Assembly: GCF_026212465.1 (NCBI RefSeq)
Contig: NC_080060.1
Coordinates: 67,501 to 131,500, forward strand
Reading direction: 5' to 3'
DNA length: 64,000 nt
From: Amaranthus tricolor
Taxonomy: Eukaryota > Streptophyta > Magnoliopsida > Caryophyllales > Amaranthaceae
Below the pieces are notes generated by a model. It made no database searches. It had not been told where the DNA came from and worked only from the letters and a program-made list of their open reading frames with translations. This document shows, in pieces, positions 21,768-34,000 of the stretch. Made by a program: the position numbers and the translations under genes. Numbering within the stretch: the first letter of the stretch is position 1; the number at the start of each line of letters is the position of its first letter.

Positions 21768-24700
21768 ATGGCTCGGTTGGTTTTGCCTTCATCTTTCAAA
21801 AGTAATCATGTTTTTGTTTTATCGAAGACCCATCTTTTAGATTTGGTTTCATTTCATGCTTCTCCTGTGATTATCTCATCCCTTTTGTTCTAGTTCAATT
21901 CTTATTGCAGAAAACCAAATTGAATAGTTTTGAATAATAAGTGATGTGATGAAATAATTTATGATTTATGTTTAACTTTTTATGCAACTCCAGGGTTTGT
22001 GTCGAATTAGCAGTATCCGACGCCCTGTTAAGAGTCTAGCAAGACACAGTACATTTCTCACTTTGGAGGTTTGTCTAGTTGAATGATTTTGGGCATTTTT
22101 GTAAGGTTCTGTTGGAACTGTTTTTGCTGAAGTTCGTTCATTTGCTTGTGTGTTTAGACTTCCTTGCCAAGGAACCATCGTTTCTTATATCCCTCCCTCT
22201 ATGTAAGTTTTCTAAATTTCTGTCTTATGCTTTGTTTAATCTTGTCAATTCTGTTCCATGGAAGACTTCCTTGCCAAGGAACCATCGTTTCCCCACATAC
22301 AAGATATGTCATATATTATTTATACACTCCTATGTTATACTATGTCTAAGAGTGTTATCTTGCCTCAGAGGAGACAGGAAGTTTACAAAAGGCTTTTTTG
22401 TTCAGTGACGACTGGACCATTGCCAAAGCACGCCCAAGAATTGAATATGGAGGCCCCAAAAGAAATTTTCTTGAAAGACTACAAGAAGCCTGATTACTAC
22501 TTTGATACTGTACGCGCCTTTTACTTCTATTTAATTTTTATCAATAGAAAAGTCAATACGCAGTTGTTCTTGTTGATATTTCATTGTTTTTTAATTGGCT
22601 GATCTACTTGTATTTGTTGTTTTAGGTGGAGTTGAAATTTTTACTGGAAGAAGATAAGACATATGTCTTTTCAAACATATCTGTTTTCTCTGCTCATGAA
22701 GGTGTTGCGCGTATACCTCATTGTTTTTCCTTTTCCATGTACTCGTTAGCTTTAAGATTCTCTACTGATGTTCTTTGTCTCCACACTAGCTTCAGTCTCT
22801 GCTCCTTTAGTCTTGGATGGTCGGGATCTAAAGCTGGTCTCGGTCAAGATTGATGGGAAGGAGCTAAAAGTATGTTATTTTCCATGATTTTGAAGTTTTA
22901 ACTTGATTATCTTACTCTGCTATTACTTTCAATTGCCACATCTATGTTTGTTATATGTGATTTTGGTTGTATATACATGTTTGATCTTTTTGCTTTGTTT
23001 AGGAGGGAGAATTTCATGTGGACTCACGCCATTTGACGCTTTTATCCCCACCAAATGGTAAATTCACATTGGAAATTATTACCGAGATATACCCTCAAAA
23101 CAACACTTCATTGGAGGTGAGAAATGTTTAATCTTGCGAATTGCACTTTTTTTTTTTTTTTTTTTTTTGTATGTCATGTTCTCACATATTAGCCTTTCTT
23201 GAAACAGGGTCTATACAAGTCCTCTGGAAATTTCTGCACACAATGTGAAGCAGAGGGCTTTCGAAAAATAACTTTCTTTCAGGTTGATTTTCTAGTTTTC
23301 TGGATATAGTGGTTTGCACTCTAATGATTTGCTTGGTCATTAGATAATTTGGGTTCTTGTCTTTGTAATATTGCCAGGATCGTCCTGATATTATGTCAAA
23401 ATACACAATTCGCATTGAAGCTGATAAAAGCAAATATCCGGTCTTGTTGTCCAATGGGAATCTCATAGATCAAGGTGACATTGAGGTGAGTAAACTAGTT
23501 GGGCAGTAATGTGGTATGTGACTAAGTTTTAGTATTGTTGTACGACATATTACACACAAGCTGATCATTAGTAATGACAGGGTGGCAAGCATTTTGTTGT
23601 TTGGGAGGATCCATTCAAGAAGCCGTCATATCTGTTTGCCTTGGTTGCTGGGCAACTGGAGAGCAGAGATGACACATTTCTTACTCGTTCTGGCCGTAAG
23701 GTCACTCTCAGGATCTGGACTCCCTTTGAGGATTTACCAAAGACTGCACATGCTATGTATTCTCTTAAGGCAGCCATGAAGTGGGATGAAGATGTCAGTT
23801 CTCTATTTTTCTCATTCCTCTTTTGTAACTTCCAGTTGATTTTGTTTCTGAGAGCTTTGCTGTTTCTCCACAGGTTTTTGGTTTGGAATATGATTTAGAT
23901 CTTTTTAATATTGTTGCTGTTCCAGACTTTAATATGTAAGATTCATTCTTGGAAAAAAATCATTGGACTTTTAGAGAAAGCTCTTGTAGTTGATTTTTAC
24001 TCTCTCGAATGACTGTTCTTTTTGTTTGCAAATTAGAAATAATGATTCAAAATTTATGTTTCGTGCTTGCAGGGGAGCAATGGAGAACAAGAGTTTAAAT
24101 GTATGTCTATGAGAAGTTTCAGCTTATGTTTTGTGCTTGTCATTGACCTTTCCCATGAAACTCAATATGTTCTTTTTTGCCAGATTTTCAATTCAAAGCT
24201 TGTTTTGGCATCTCCGGAAACTGCTACTGATGCAGATTATGCTGCAATTTTAGGTGTAATTGGTCATGAGGTAAACTGTCATCATACAGCTTTTGTGATT
24301 GTGGCTTTTATTTCAATATTAGCTTGTACTAATTTATGTCCTTTTTTGATAACTGTTATCATAGTACTTCCACAACTGGACTGGTAATAGGTATGCTACT
24401 TTTGAGCCATTTTCTTTTTTGAAAATGTTTTTAGAGTTTTTTATGTGTTGTCTGCACTTTTGTTAGTATTGTGGTTTTTGAGATATATCCTGTTACAGAG
24501 TGACATGTCGGGATTGGTTCCAGCTTAGCTTGAAGGAAGGATTAACTGTCTTCCGTGATCAGGTATTGTTTTAATATAAATAATATAAGTTTCGTAGCTC
24601 GGAGATCAGAATTGCTAAAATTGAAGCTTTTCATATAATGATTTTCATCATCTAGGAATTTTCGTCTGACATGGGAAGTCGCACTGTGAAGCGCATTGCT

Positions 24701-27700
24701 GATGTTTCAAGGCTTCGGAATTATCAATATCCTCAGGTTACTTGCTTTGTTGACAATTGAGACGTAAATGCTTAGTTTTCTAAAACTTTGTTTCGAGTAG
24801 TTGACGGACTGATTGTGTATGTATTTTGCACAACCTGAAAGTGTTTTATCTTTCATGTCTCAGGATGCAGGTCCTATGGCTCATCCTGTGCGACCACATT
24901 CCTACATTAAGGTAAGCATTAGTGAAACTTTCTCTTTCAAGATTTCTTCTATGGAGTGTCCGGATTTCTGCCCCTGCCTCAAAAGCTAAGCCTATTATAT
25001 TACTCTTTCTCTTTGCAGATGGACAACTTTTATACAGGTAAACTTTCATTTTAAACAGTATGCATTGTCTATTGTGCTTATTTTTTTATTTATTTTATTT
25101 TATTAAAGTTCCTCTTTTTGTTATGATTTCCTTAACTTGGCTTTATTTGACGGTGTCTCTGATTTGGGTATGCTTTGTTATTTTGGATCTGATGGAAATC
25201 CTAGTTACGGTATGTCTTGGCATCTTGATACTATGTTCAGTTGTCATAACTCTTGTGCTTTTCTTTGCTCCCCATTCCATCTTTTTATTCATGGCCACTC
25301 ATTTAGTCTTGGTTTTTTCAATGCAGGTGTATGAAAAGGTGCACATTTCTTTAATTTTGAATCATCTTTTCTATCAAAGATCCTTAAAATTCAAAGAAAT
25401 TCTTTATTACCATCATAAATTTTAAGTTTTGTAAAATGAAAGTTGCATTTACCATGTCTAACAGGGGGCAGAAGTAGTCAGAATGTATAAAACCTTGTTG
25501 GGTAGTGAAGGTTTCCGAAAGGTAATAATGACTCATTTAGGTAGAGAATCACTAAAAGTTGGACTTTCGTGGCTGTCTTTTGCGCTAACTTAAAATTTCT
25601 CAAATTTAGGGTATGGATTTGTACTTTAAGAGACATGATGGACATGCTGTAACATGTGAGGATTTCTTTGCATCTATGAGGGATGCTAATAATGCAGATT
25701 TCGCGAATTTCTTGCTTTGGTTAGTAATGTTAATTTATGAACTTCTGCAAATGTTCCATTGATTATTGGAGGATGTTTGACCCCAAGTTAACAATTGCAA
25801 AAGGTACTCGCAAGCTGGGACACCTATTGTGAAAGTCTCTTCATCTTATGATGTCGAGAAGCACACATTTGCGTTGAAATTCAGGTACATATGCCAATAA
25901 AACTTCTTTTTCCTCTTCACTTCCCAGTTTTGATGCAAATAATTTTACTGTTAAATAAATGATCTTGGTGCGATAATGTTGTAGCCAAGAGGTGCCACCA
26001 ACTCCTGGTCAGCCAGTCAAAGAGCCCATGTTTATACCAGTTGCAACAAGTTTGCTTGATTCTCACGGCAAGGACATGCCCCTGTCTTCTGTTTATCATG
26101 ATGGCAAACTGGAGTCTCTTGTTATTAATGGTCAGCCGGTCCATACAGCTGTTCTTCGAGTAACAAAGGTCTAATTGATACTCTAGTTGTCCTTTAGTTA
26201 ATAATTATCATTGGATAAAGAATTTTGCTTTATGATTCTTAACCTTGTTAACATTGCTTGGAATCTTGAGCTGTGCCTGTGATATGAGTTGGTTGGTCAG
26301 GTAGATTTTGATTGATAGCTGCAATCTTATACCTCCATTTCTTTAGTTTGTTTTCTTTTGAATGATCAACAGTGTCAACTTTGATAAAAAGTATCTTAAG
26401 TTGAGTATATAATAAAAATTAAGAAAAAAATAAGAACAAATATTTTTTGCCTACAACAAATTCCTATGTTAACATTATTGCTTGGAATTGAGTTCTGCAT
26501 GTGATATGAGTCAGATAGTCAGGTAGGTTTTGACTGTTAGCTGCAATTTTATACCTCCGTTTTCTTTAGTTTGTTTGCTTATCATGATCAACAGTACCTG
26601 TTCATAACTACCCAAAAACCCAGGTACCCGGTTAGTTTGTTAGTTGCTGGATAATTCGGATTGGGACACCGGGTACCTGATTCTGGTACATCCAAGCCGA
26701 AGGCAGAGGAGTTATTGCTTTCATAAGGGATATTTCATATTTCAATAATATTCTGAATTTCTGATCATGCATAATCAGCAAGCTCACTTAACTGCATTAT
26801 TAGCTAGATCTAAATATTTTTATCTGCAGTAAGAAAATTAACATAGTTTTACAGATATTGCTGCATGTTCTATGATACAAACAACCAAGATGTGAGAGTG
26901 AGAAGTGTATGATTAAAAGGTCATGAATGATGTTTTTTTTTTTAACTTTACTACTGGACTGTAAACAGCATTATTGAGTATATACCAGTGCAATTTATAA
27001 AAAATCATAACCTGTACTACATCTTTTAAATAGGTACCTGCCATTTAAAAATATATGGCCCATGACCCGACTTGAAAGTTCACACTTCTTCCCGATATTG
27101 ACCGTTTAGGTCATAGGTCGGTTTTTTTGAAACTCATAACAGTGTTAACTTTGACCGCTAGTATTTTTAGTTAAGTATATATTGTAAAAATAACCAAGAT
27201 TTTAATATTCATTACACTCATGAAGAGATATGGTCTTTAAATATGAAAATGTTGCAACTTTAATAATTGAGGTACATAAACACATTACTATACAAATGCC
27301 ATTAAGTTGTTCCTTACTGAACAATGTTTGAGAGGGTTGGATATACACAACCTTATTCTTGTAAAAACAAAGAGGTTTTTTTTAAGATTAATCCTTGACA
27401 GCAAACATCATTTACAACTCAACATTATTAGAAGTGCACATGATTTAATAAGTTGTGTAATTCAAAACTGAATTTTGATTCCATCCAAAAAAACTGAGGT
27501 TGTAGCACTGAATTTATATTTGTCAAACATCCTTTAATTCCAGAAGTTTGGTTATGAATGCTTTGCAGAAGGAAGAAGAATTTGTTTTTTCTGATGTACT
27601 TGAGAAGCCTGTTCCATCTTTGTTAAGGGGATTTAGTGCTCCTATCCGTCTCGAAGCTGATTATTCTGATAGTGATCTCTTCTTTCTTCTTGCCAATGAC

Positions 27701-30700
27701 TCGGATGAATTCAACCGGTATGTTTGTTTAATTTATTAACTCATAATGTCATACACATAAACCTATAATTGGACAAAAACTACGAAATTTGCTTTACCAC
27801 TGGTGTTCTATGCTGTAGTTGGGAGGCAGGACAGATTTTGGCCAGGAAGTTAATGCTCAGCTTAGTTGCAGACTTCCAGCAAAACAGGCCTCTAATTTTG
27901 AATGCAAAATTTGTTGATGGGTTCAAAAGCATTCTGCGCAACAGTAATTTGGATAAGGTAAAATGCCCATGAATTCCTGCTATTGTGTTAAATGTGATGG
28001 CTTTATTCTGCTTATGCAGTAGCATTTGGTGAAGCTTGTTCTTCTCTCCCTGCTCTAATGACAGGAATTCATTGCAAAGGCTATAACTCTCCCTGGTGAG
28101 GGGGAGATCATGGACATTATGAAAGTTGCGGATCCTGATGCTGTTCATGCAGTCAGAACTTTCATCAGAAAGGAGCTTGCTGTGCAGCTGAAAGCTGATT
28201 TCCTTTGCACGGTAAAAAGTTTTAAACATTGTTTAGACTTGGGGCTTTACACTGTCTGATAGGGTCTTATCTTTTACATAGCTAGATAGCGGATTTATCT
28301 TATACATAGAGTATGTTTGGCGTAATTGATTATGGAGAAACACTTTCTAGAATTAGATTCTTGGCTTTATATTTCTAAAATGAGTTTGATATGAGTTTTT
28401 GGCCCTTTCATTTTCTCTTTTGACATTTTTTTTTTCGTTTTTAAAGTATTACCAAATGAAAAAAAAAATACTTTCTCTGTTCCCAAGTGAAATTGTTAAA
28501 CAAGAACCCGAATTCAGTACATATATTGATTGATATGATAATTGTGAAATTAATGATTTTTTAAATTGCTTATGTTTAGATTATATATTGAACTTACTGA
28601 AGAAAAATACATTTGATTAACCATTGTGATACATATTTTTTTGATGTACATTGTATTGCATAGATATCTCTACAATATAAAAGAAATAACTAATTATACT
28701 TTTTTTTCTTCTAAAATCAAGAATTAAAATAATATGGTTAGCTTACTTATAGGGATTGTGGTTTAACTAAGATATCTTTTGCGTAATTATAGGAAAATAA
28801 AGTTATGTCGTCAGAGGAATTTTTTTTTGTTTTTTTTGAAAAGTTAAGATGAGAAATTAAAATTTGTAGCTTCTCCATTTTATACTATCCAGGATTTATT
28901 TACACAATCCATTTTATACCTCTTGAAAATTGTTTCAACTCCTGAATAGGAGGGTGTTTGACTCATTTTTAGTTTCTCTATTTGAGAAACACTTTTAGGG
29001 CCTATTAGGTATAGATTTTTTGGATTTGGGTAATGAAATGAGGTAAGACATCCCATTAGTTATTGTTTGGTATAAAAGAATTTGAGTCATTCCATTTCTT
29101 TGGGTTAATCATTACCCTTGTTTTGACTCCTATCATTTTCTAAGAGTAACAAGAAGAAAGGGAAATCACTTCAGTGTTTTTCTTACCATATTAATGCCAA
29201 ACCAATAAGTTTAATACTTATTAATATTATTTCATTTACTTAACCTTTTAAATTCCATTTCTTTTTATCCTCCATATCAAATACCTCTTAAGGGTTATAC
29301 CAAACATATTCACAATCTGATGGTCCTTTATCTTATACATAGTCTGAGAGGGTTTTTATTGTATACATAATCTAACCTGCAGCAACAAAGCTCAAAAAAC
29401 GTTTTACATGTGTTGTTGCCCCCAATAACAATCTACCCTGGGTTTTCTATTTTTTAGGATATTTCAAGGGCCTGCCTCGATCAAAAAATGTTTGCTCTGA
29501 TCCTGTTTTGTTGGGCCACATCAGGATTTTTAAGGGGAACCTGGCTCTGTTGTCTGTTGAATAGCTGCGTCTTGGCTTTTGTTAGGGTGACTTCCACTTT
29601 GAGTTAATTTTTCCTTGATACTGAATTCGATTGTTTTACAGGTACTAGAAAACAAGTCCTCCGAGCAATATGAGTTTAACCATTCTAATATGGCCAGGCG
29701 GGCACTAAAGAACGTATCACTTGGTGTGTTACACTTTCTGTTTGTAATCTGCTTTGGGATATGACAATATATTAATCTATTATGGTCCTTGAACATACTG
29801 CAGCATATCTTGCCTTACTTGATGACCCAGAATGCACTGAGCTTGCTCTGCGTGAATATAAAACGGCCACAAACATGACAGATCAGTTTGCAGCTTTAGC
29901 AGCGATTACTCAGAGGACTGGCACAATCACTGACAAGGTTTTGGCCGACTTCTATGATAAATGGCAGTACGACTTTTTGGTAAGCTTCTCAATCAGATTT
30001 AGATTTTAGATTTATCATCGAAAAGATGAATATGCTTTAAAGTATTTTGTATATTTTTAAAATTGTTTCTAAAAATTCAATCTTTTGGCCATCTGCAAAT
30101 AAAGGGTCAACGTTTCATTTATTCAATAAAAAGACAACCTTTGTCTCATTTTTGCAATTAAAGAGATAGTTTACTGGTAACCGGTTAGCATTTATTTCGC
30201 ATACCTACCCATACATATTTGTCTCTATCATCACCACTTTATTTCAAAATTCACAAACATCTTCCAATCCCCTTGCAAACCCACGAAAATAGTGCTGCAT
30301 CTTCCTCCTTAATTTCGCATCTTCAACCCACAAAAAACCAGTTGCTGCATCTTCAACCCCCGGCCAAACCAGTTGTTGCATCTTCAACCCAAAAAATCGG
30401 TCCCTTTAATTCTTCTCCAATGGCGACACAAATGCAATAGGGCAAAGTTGATTTCCACTAAAATATCACAACCTAAGTAAGTTTCTAATTCTAAATTTCT
30501 GCAATTGATGTCTCATTATTGATAATTGTTGATTTGCTTAGTAATTGTTGAAATTTACTCTTATGGTGGAATTTGGTTAAACACATTAGAAATAGGATTT
30601 TTGTGTAATTGTGAACATAATGAATGAAAACGTGTCTATTAGAATTTAGTATGGGAGTAAATTCAAGGAAGCTAAATGTAGCATTAGTTATGTTGGAGCT

Positions 30701-32621
30701 TTTGGTAGAATAATGGAGGTAGATTCAGATGATTTGTTCATGGATTACTTGATGAGTTTAGCTAATAAATGCAATGAAGATAAAGGTATACAAGGACTTT
30801 TTTTAAGAACTTTATTTCTGTTTTTTTAAGGAACTCGAGTTATCTGGTCACAGTAGGATTGCTTTACCTGCTATCTCTTTAATTGCAAAAATGAGACAAA
30901 GGTTGTCTTTTTATTGAATAATTGAAACGTTGACCCTTTATTTGCAGATGGCCAAAAGGTTGGCTTTTTAGAAACAATTTTTCCTACTATAATTACTAAC
31001 ATCTATTTTTTTCCTACCCCACTCCTTGTTTAAGGTTGTCAACAAATGGTTTGCACTTCAAGCAATGTCAGATGTTCCTGGCAACGTTGAGAATGTTAAA
31101 AAGCTAATAGACCACCCAGCATTTGACCTTCGCAATCCAAATAAGGTTTATGCTTTGATTGGTGGTTTTTGTGGATCCCCTGTGAATTTCCATGCAAAAG
31201 ATGGATCAGGTTACAAATTTTTGGGAGAGATGGTCGTCCAGCTAGACAAAATAAACCCACAGGTTTTTTTTCTTTAGCAACTTGTTTTTTCCTTTTTATC
31301 TTGAGGAAATTAGCAACTTAGGATTGCCTTTTCTCACTAGCGATCCTAATTTGTCTAAAAGACAGATGATCCATGTTACATAAGGGATTTCTCGAATAAG
31401 TTGCATTTTGGGTGCAACTTGAGTTTTATCTTCATTTTATGAAGTGTTGATTTCTAATGTTGTATCTACATATTATGAGGCTTCGAGCATAAATTTAAAC
31501 TTTTGACTAAAGCCCCATAGTATGTTATATAGACTATCATCGTCAAGGAATAAACTCAACCAAAAACTATGTTTGAAATCCTTGAGTATCTTATACTTTA
31601 TTAGGATCCCCACATATCCTCATTCGCCTTTTTAGTATCGGCTAATTTGCTTTTGTTTACAAGAGTTTTTCCTCTTCCATGACCCTCGCAATCTTTGCAG
31701 GTGGCTTCAAGGATGGTGTCGGCTTTTTCTCGATGGAGACGTTATGATGAGACCCGTCAAACCCTTGCTAAGGTAAAGCTCTTTTGTTTTTTTGAATAGA
31801 ATCGTATCAAGGGTGGAGCAAAGATAATAGTGGCCTCGTTTATTTTTGCATTTAGTTTTAGAATAGGGTCCTTCGTTAACTATATAAATACGAAAATCTC
31901 TTGAATTCAAATTAATATTCAATAAATAAAATTATTGAATATTCAATAAAAAAAATCTCTTGAATGGATCAGTTGATTGATAAAAACAAATTTCTGAAAT
32001 TTTGGCGTACTCTACTTTTTGCTTATTCAATAAACATTTCACGTTAACTTTTTGATCTTGAATAATTCAAGGGCCTTCCTTAAATATGTTTTCTTCAATT
32101 TTTTTGACAGACAGTGACTGAATTTGAGATGTTAAACCTTATGAGTTTTCTCTAAATTTTAATGCTTTTATTATTAGTTTCATGAAAGTATGTAATCAAA
32201 TAGTTACAAATTAAATTCCATCCTTACATTGAAAAGAATAAAATGGTAATGAATTGAGGTTGTAAATAAAACATCAATAATCAATTTGGTAAAAGTAAAA
32301 ACTAATCGGGCATAAAGGAGTTTCATGAAAGCGCCGGACACGTGAGAATTTAGAGGGAAAAGCATCATTCTTTCAAATTAAAAATGCATTTTAATGAGAG
32401 TTGAACACCTGACCCATGTAACTTCAGTAAAATATTTACCTCTCAAGTAAAATGGGCATAAAACTGCCCCAGCGTGCTTCATGCATTAATTTTGTATCTT
32501 CCTTGTTACAACTTACAATTTGCATTTTTTAAATTTACAGGCGCAGTTAGAGATGATAATGTCAGCTAATGGACTATCCGAGAATGTTTTTGAGATTGCT
32601 TCAAAGAGTTTGGCAGCTTAA
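21768..32621 (+). CDS. MPA1: M1-family (PepN-type) alanyl aminopeptidase, 31 exons
   Basis: Zinc aminopeptidase removing N-terminal residues; closest to plant puromycin-sensitive aminopeptidases such as Arabidopsis At1g63770 (MPA1, needed in meiosis). Exons: 21768-21845, 21994-22068, 22369-22509, 22626-22701, 22796-22869, 23003-23116, 23208-23282, 23378-23485, 23581-23793, 23874-23935, 24073-24100, 24184-24270, 24365-24390, 24499-24562, 24656-24736, 24864-24911, 25019-25037, 25205-25209, 25327-25338, 25465-25521, 25610-25719, 25804-25884, 25985-26168, 27569-27717, 27819-27957, 28065-28211, 29642-29723, 29804-29979, 31035-31262, 31701-31772, 32541-32621. All introns are GT-AG and give 963 aa. 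GAMEN is at 340-344, HEYFH at 376-380, third ligand E399, catalytic Tyr460; all are offset by 79 from E. coli PepN. The first ~65 residues are Ser/Arg-rich, like an organellar transit peptide. Exons 1-3 are the least certain. Confidence 0.93.
22156..22291. repeat. 29-bp direct repeat in intron 2 of the aminopeptidase
   Basis: 'agacttccttgccaaggaac' plus 'catcgtttc' occurs identically at 22156-22184 and 22263-22291, 107 bp apart. It contains the palindrome CCTTGCCAAGG. Confidence 0.85.
24365..24390 (+). other. MPA1: 26-nt micro-exon completing the zinc-binding motif
   Basis: The preceding exon ends in ...GVIGHE and this one encodes YFHNWTGN plus two bases of the next codon. The HExxH zinc motif is thus split by a 94-bp intron between its first ligand pair and its second His. 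Confidence 0.88.
25205..25209 (+). other. MPA1: Predicted 5-nt micro-exon (ttacg) of the aminopeptidase
   Basis: Exon 17 ends in phase 1 after '...FYT' plus g, and the exon encoding VYEK is in phase 0, so direct joining breaks the frame. In between, 'cctag|ttacg|gtatgt' gives a perfect acceptor, five bases and a perfect donor. Inclusion yields V-T, completing the conserved FYTVTVYEKG block and placing Tyr460 exactly 84 residues after the first zinc His, as in E. coli PepN (His297, Tyr381). It is not confirmed by transcripts. Confidence 0.75.
26246..27200. repeat. Duplicated ~200-bp unit in intron 23, second copy interrupted
   Basis: The segment 26246-26430 ('gttaacattgcttggaat...gatcaacagtgtcaactttga...') is repeated from about 26467. 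The second copy stops at 'gatcaacagt' (26595) and resumes at 27138 with 'aacagtgttaactttga'. The first copy therefore shows the pre-insertion site. Confidence 0.7.
26596..27137. mobile_element. Unclassified 542-bp insertion in intron 23
   Basis: Bounded by aacagt at 26590-26595 and 27138-27143, with an empty site in the neighbouring duplicate. Its ends (acctgttcat... and ...gaaactcat) show no clear terminal inverted repeat. It contains repeated 'ggtacc(c/t)g' words. The superfamily is undetermined. Confidence 0.5.
28313..29312. mobile_element. Possible nested MITE pair in intron 26
   Basis: 'gtatgtttggcgtaa' near 28313 faces 'ttataccaaacatattc' near 29297 as an imperfect inverted pair, with a second candidate pair starting 'gggcctattaggtatag' near 28998. 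The flanks share a 'tctgata(g)ggtc...tatacatag' word on both sides. Terminal definition is weak. Confidence 0.3.
30065..30975. mobile_element. ~0.9-kb element with ~110-bp terminal inverted repeats in intron 28
   Basis: 30065-30175 (gtttctaaaaattcaatctt..., ...tttttgcaattaaagagata) is nearly the perfect reverse complement of about 30865-30975. The interior has a small Ser/Pro-rich frame (30219-30440) and no transposase. Long, well-matched termini suggest a non-autonomous DNA transposon, perhaps MULE-like. No target duplication was secured. Confidence 0.65.
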
Positions 32622-32662
32622 GGTTTTATTTTTAACAGTGTCAATGTTTATTTGTCCACAAT

Positions 32663-34000
32663 TCAACCTTTATATTTTGACTCAAAATAATTGAAATTTC
32701 TTTACAATTATTTTTTTTATTTCTAATTTTCCATGATATTCTTTTCCCAAATAATTTCATATACTCTTCTCAACCTTTAAACTTTGCAATTGATTCATAA
32801 TTAAAAATTTTAAAAGTATCATACATTACATACTATTCAACTTGAAACCAACTTTGTTCTCAAAGTAAATTTATAGCCAACTTAAAACGTTCAGATGTTA
32901 CATTCTCCACCTCTTAACTTCAAGTTCTTTCTCAAACTAACGATCTCTACTAATCCCAATTAACATATTCTCTGAATCGTAATCGTACACAATAATTTAA
33001 TTTCCACAAGATAAGCAATATTCACTTATTTATCATATATTAAGACAATTTCTAAGGTATCACACACCTCCCCTCAAAATCTTACGATTCTATTCAACTT
33101 AAAAATAAAGTTCGTCCTCGAACTTACTCACACCTAACAGTCATAAGCAAATATATGGCTCACAAAATAAATACTCAAACGTACTCAATATTAGATGAGA
33201 CAAGTTGAAAAATTCATATATATGTAAATGTCCATCCCTCTTAACTGACCACTATGATGATACAATATTGTTGACCTTCATTACTCGCGAGTTACCTTGC
33301 GCAAAGATGCTCTTTTGCATGGCATGACAATGTTCCAATCAAAGAGACTAATTGCTTATTTGACGGTTTCATGCTATGGTGAGTTGTACTAGCTCGCAAA
33401 GTTATCACTAAGACACTCATGCAACCCTACAACCTACAAAACCACTCACGCATAAGATATGACTCGAACTTAATATAAGAACGTAATCTAAATCATTTAA
33501 AACTATGACTTATTAACTCAAGTGATATCTTCAATATGCAAATGTCGTTAAACCTATACAAACAACTAGGATCTCAAATATACGTAATACTTAATATAAC
33601 CTCTAAATTCAACTATAATCATAAGAACCTTTATATAAGGTAATATCAAAACGCAATCTTTAGTATTACGGTAATAAACAAAGATATTACTTCTATTATA
33701 ATCAACCAATGGATATAGTTCCTACTATGAACAATATCATACCAAAAATATATCGTTAATAATTAGCTTCTAAGTCTCAAATCATAAATTTGTTTCTTAT
33801 ATCAACTGCAATGTATAACTATAGTCAAAATAAAAGGAATTTGGTACTCCTTCTGAGTTCAACTTAAACACTTACTAAGAATATAGCCTTAAACTACAAG
33901 TATTAAAACAAAACAAAATATGAAGAGGTAAAAGAAATGACATATCTAGAATAGTTATTTAGTTAAATAACATAATTGACAAAAATAACACCAGTTAAAA
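32663..34000 (-). mobile_element. Second copy of the gypsy-like 3' region, inverted
   Basis: Its reverse complement matches about 16600-17390: the same 'gatgttacattctccacctc' junction (about 32892-32911, minus-strand purine tract plus LTR start), the same 'gcgcaaagatgctctttt' block (about 33299), and the LTR part 32663-32904. It starts about 41 bp after the aminopeptidase stop codon. The far end is unclear, and no coding frame remains. Confidence 0.6.

Noticed and set aside
22258..22602. Frame starting [11 protein letters not shown] upstream of aminopeptidase exon 3
   Set aside because: It overlaps exon 3 in frame, but its start lies in a 29-bp intronic direct repeat and the splice model from exon 2 gives a better N-terminus.
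29530..29796. 88-codon minus-strand frame
   Set aside because: Antisense shadow over intron 26 and exon 27 of the aminopeptidase.
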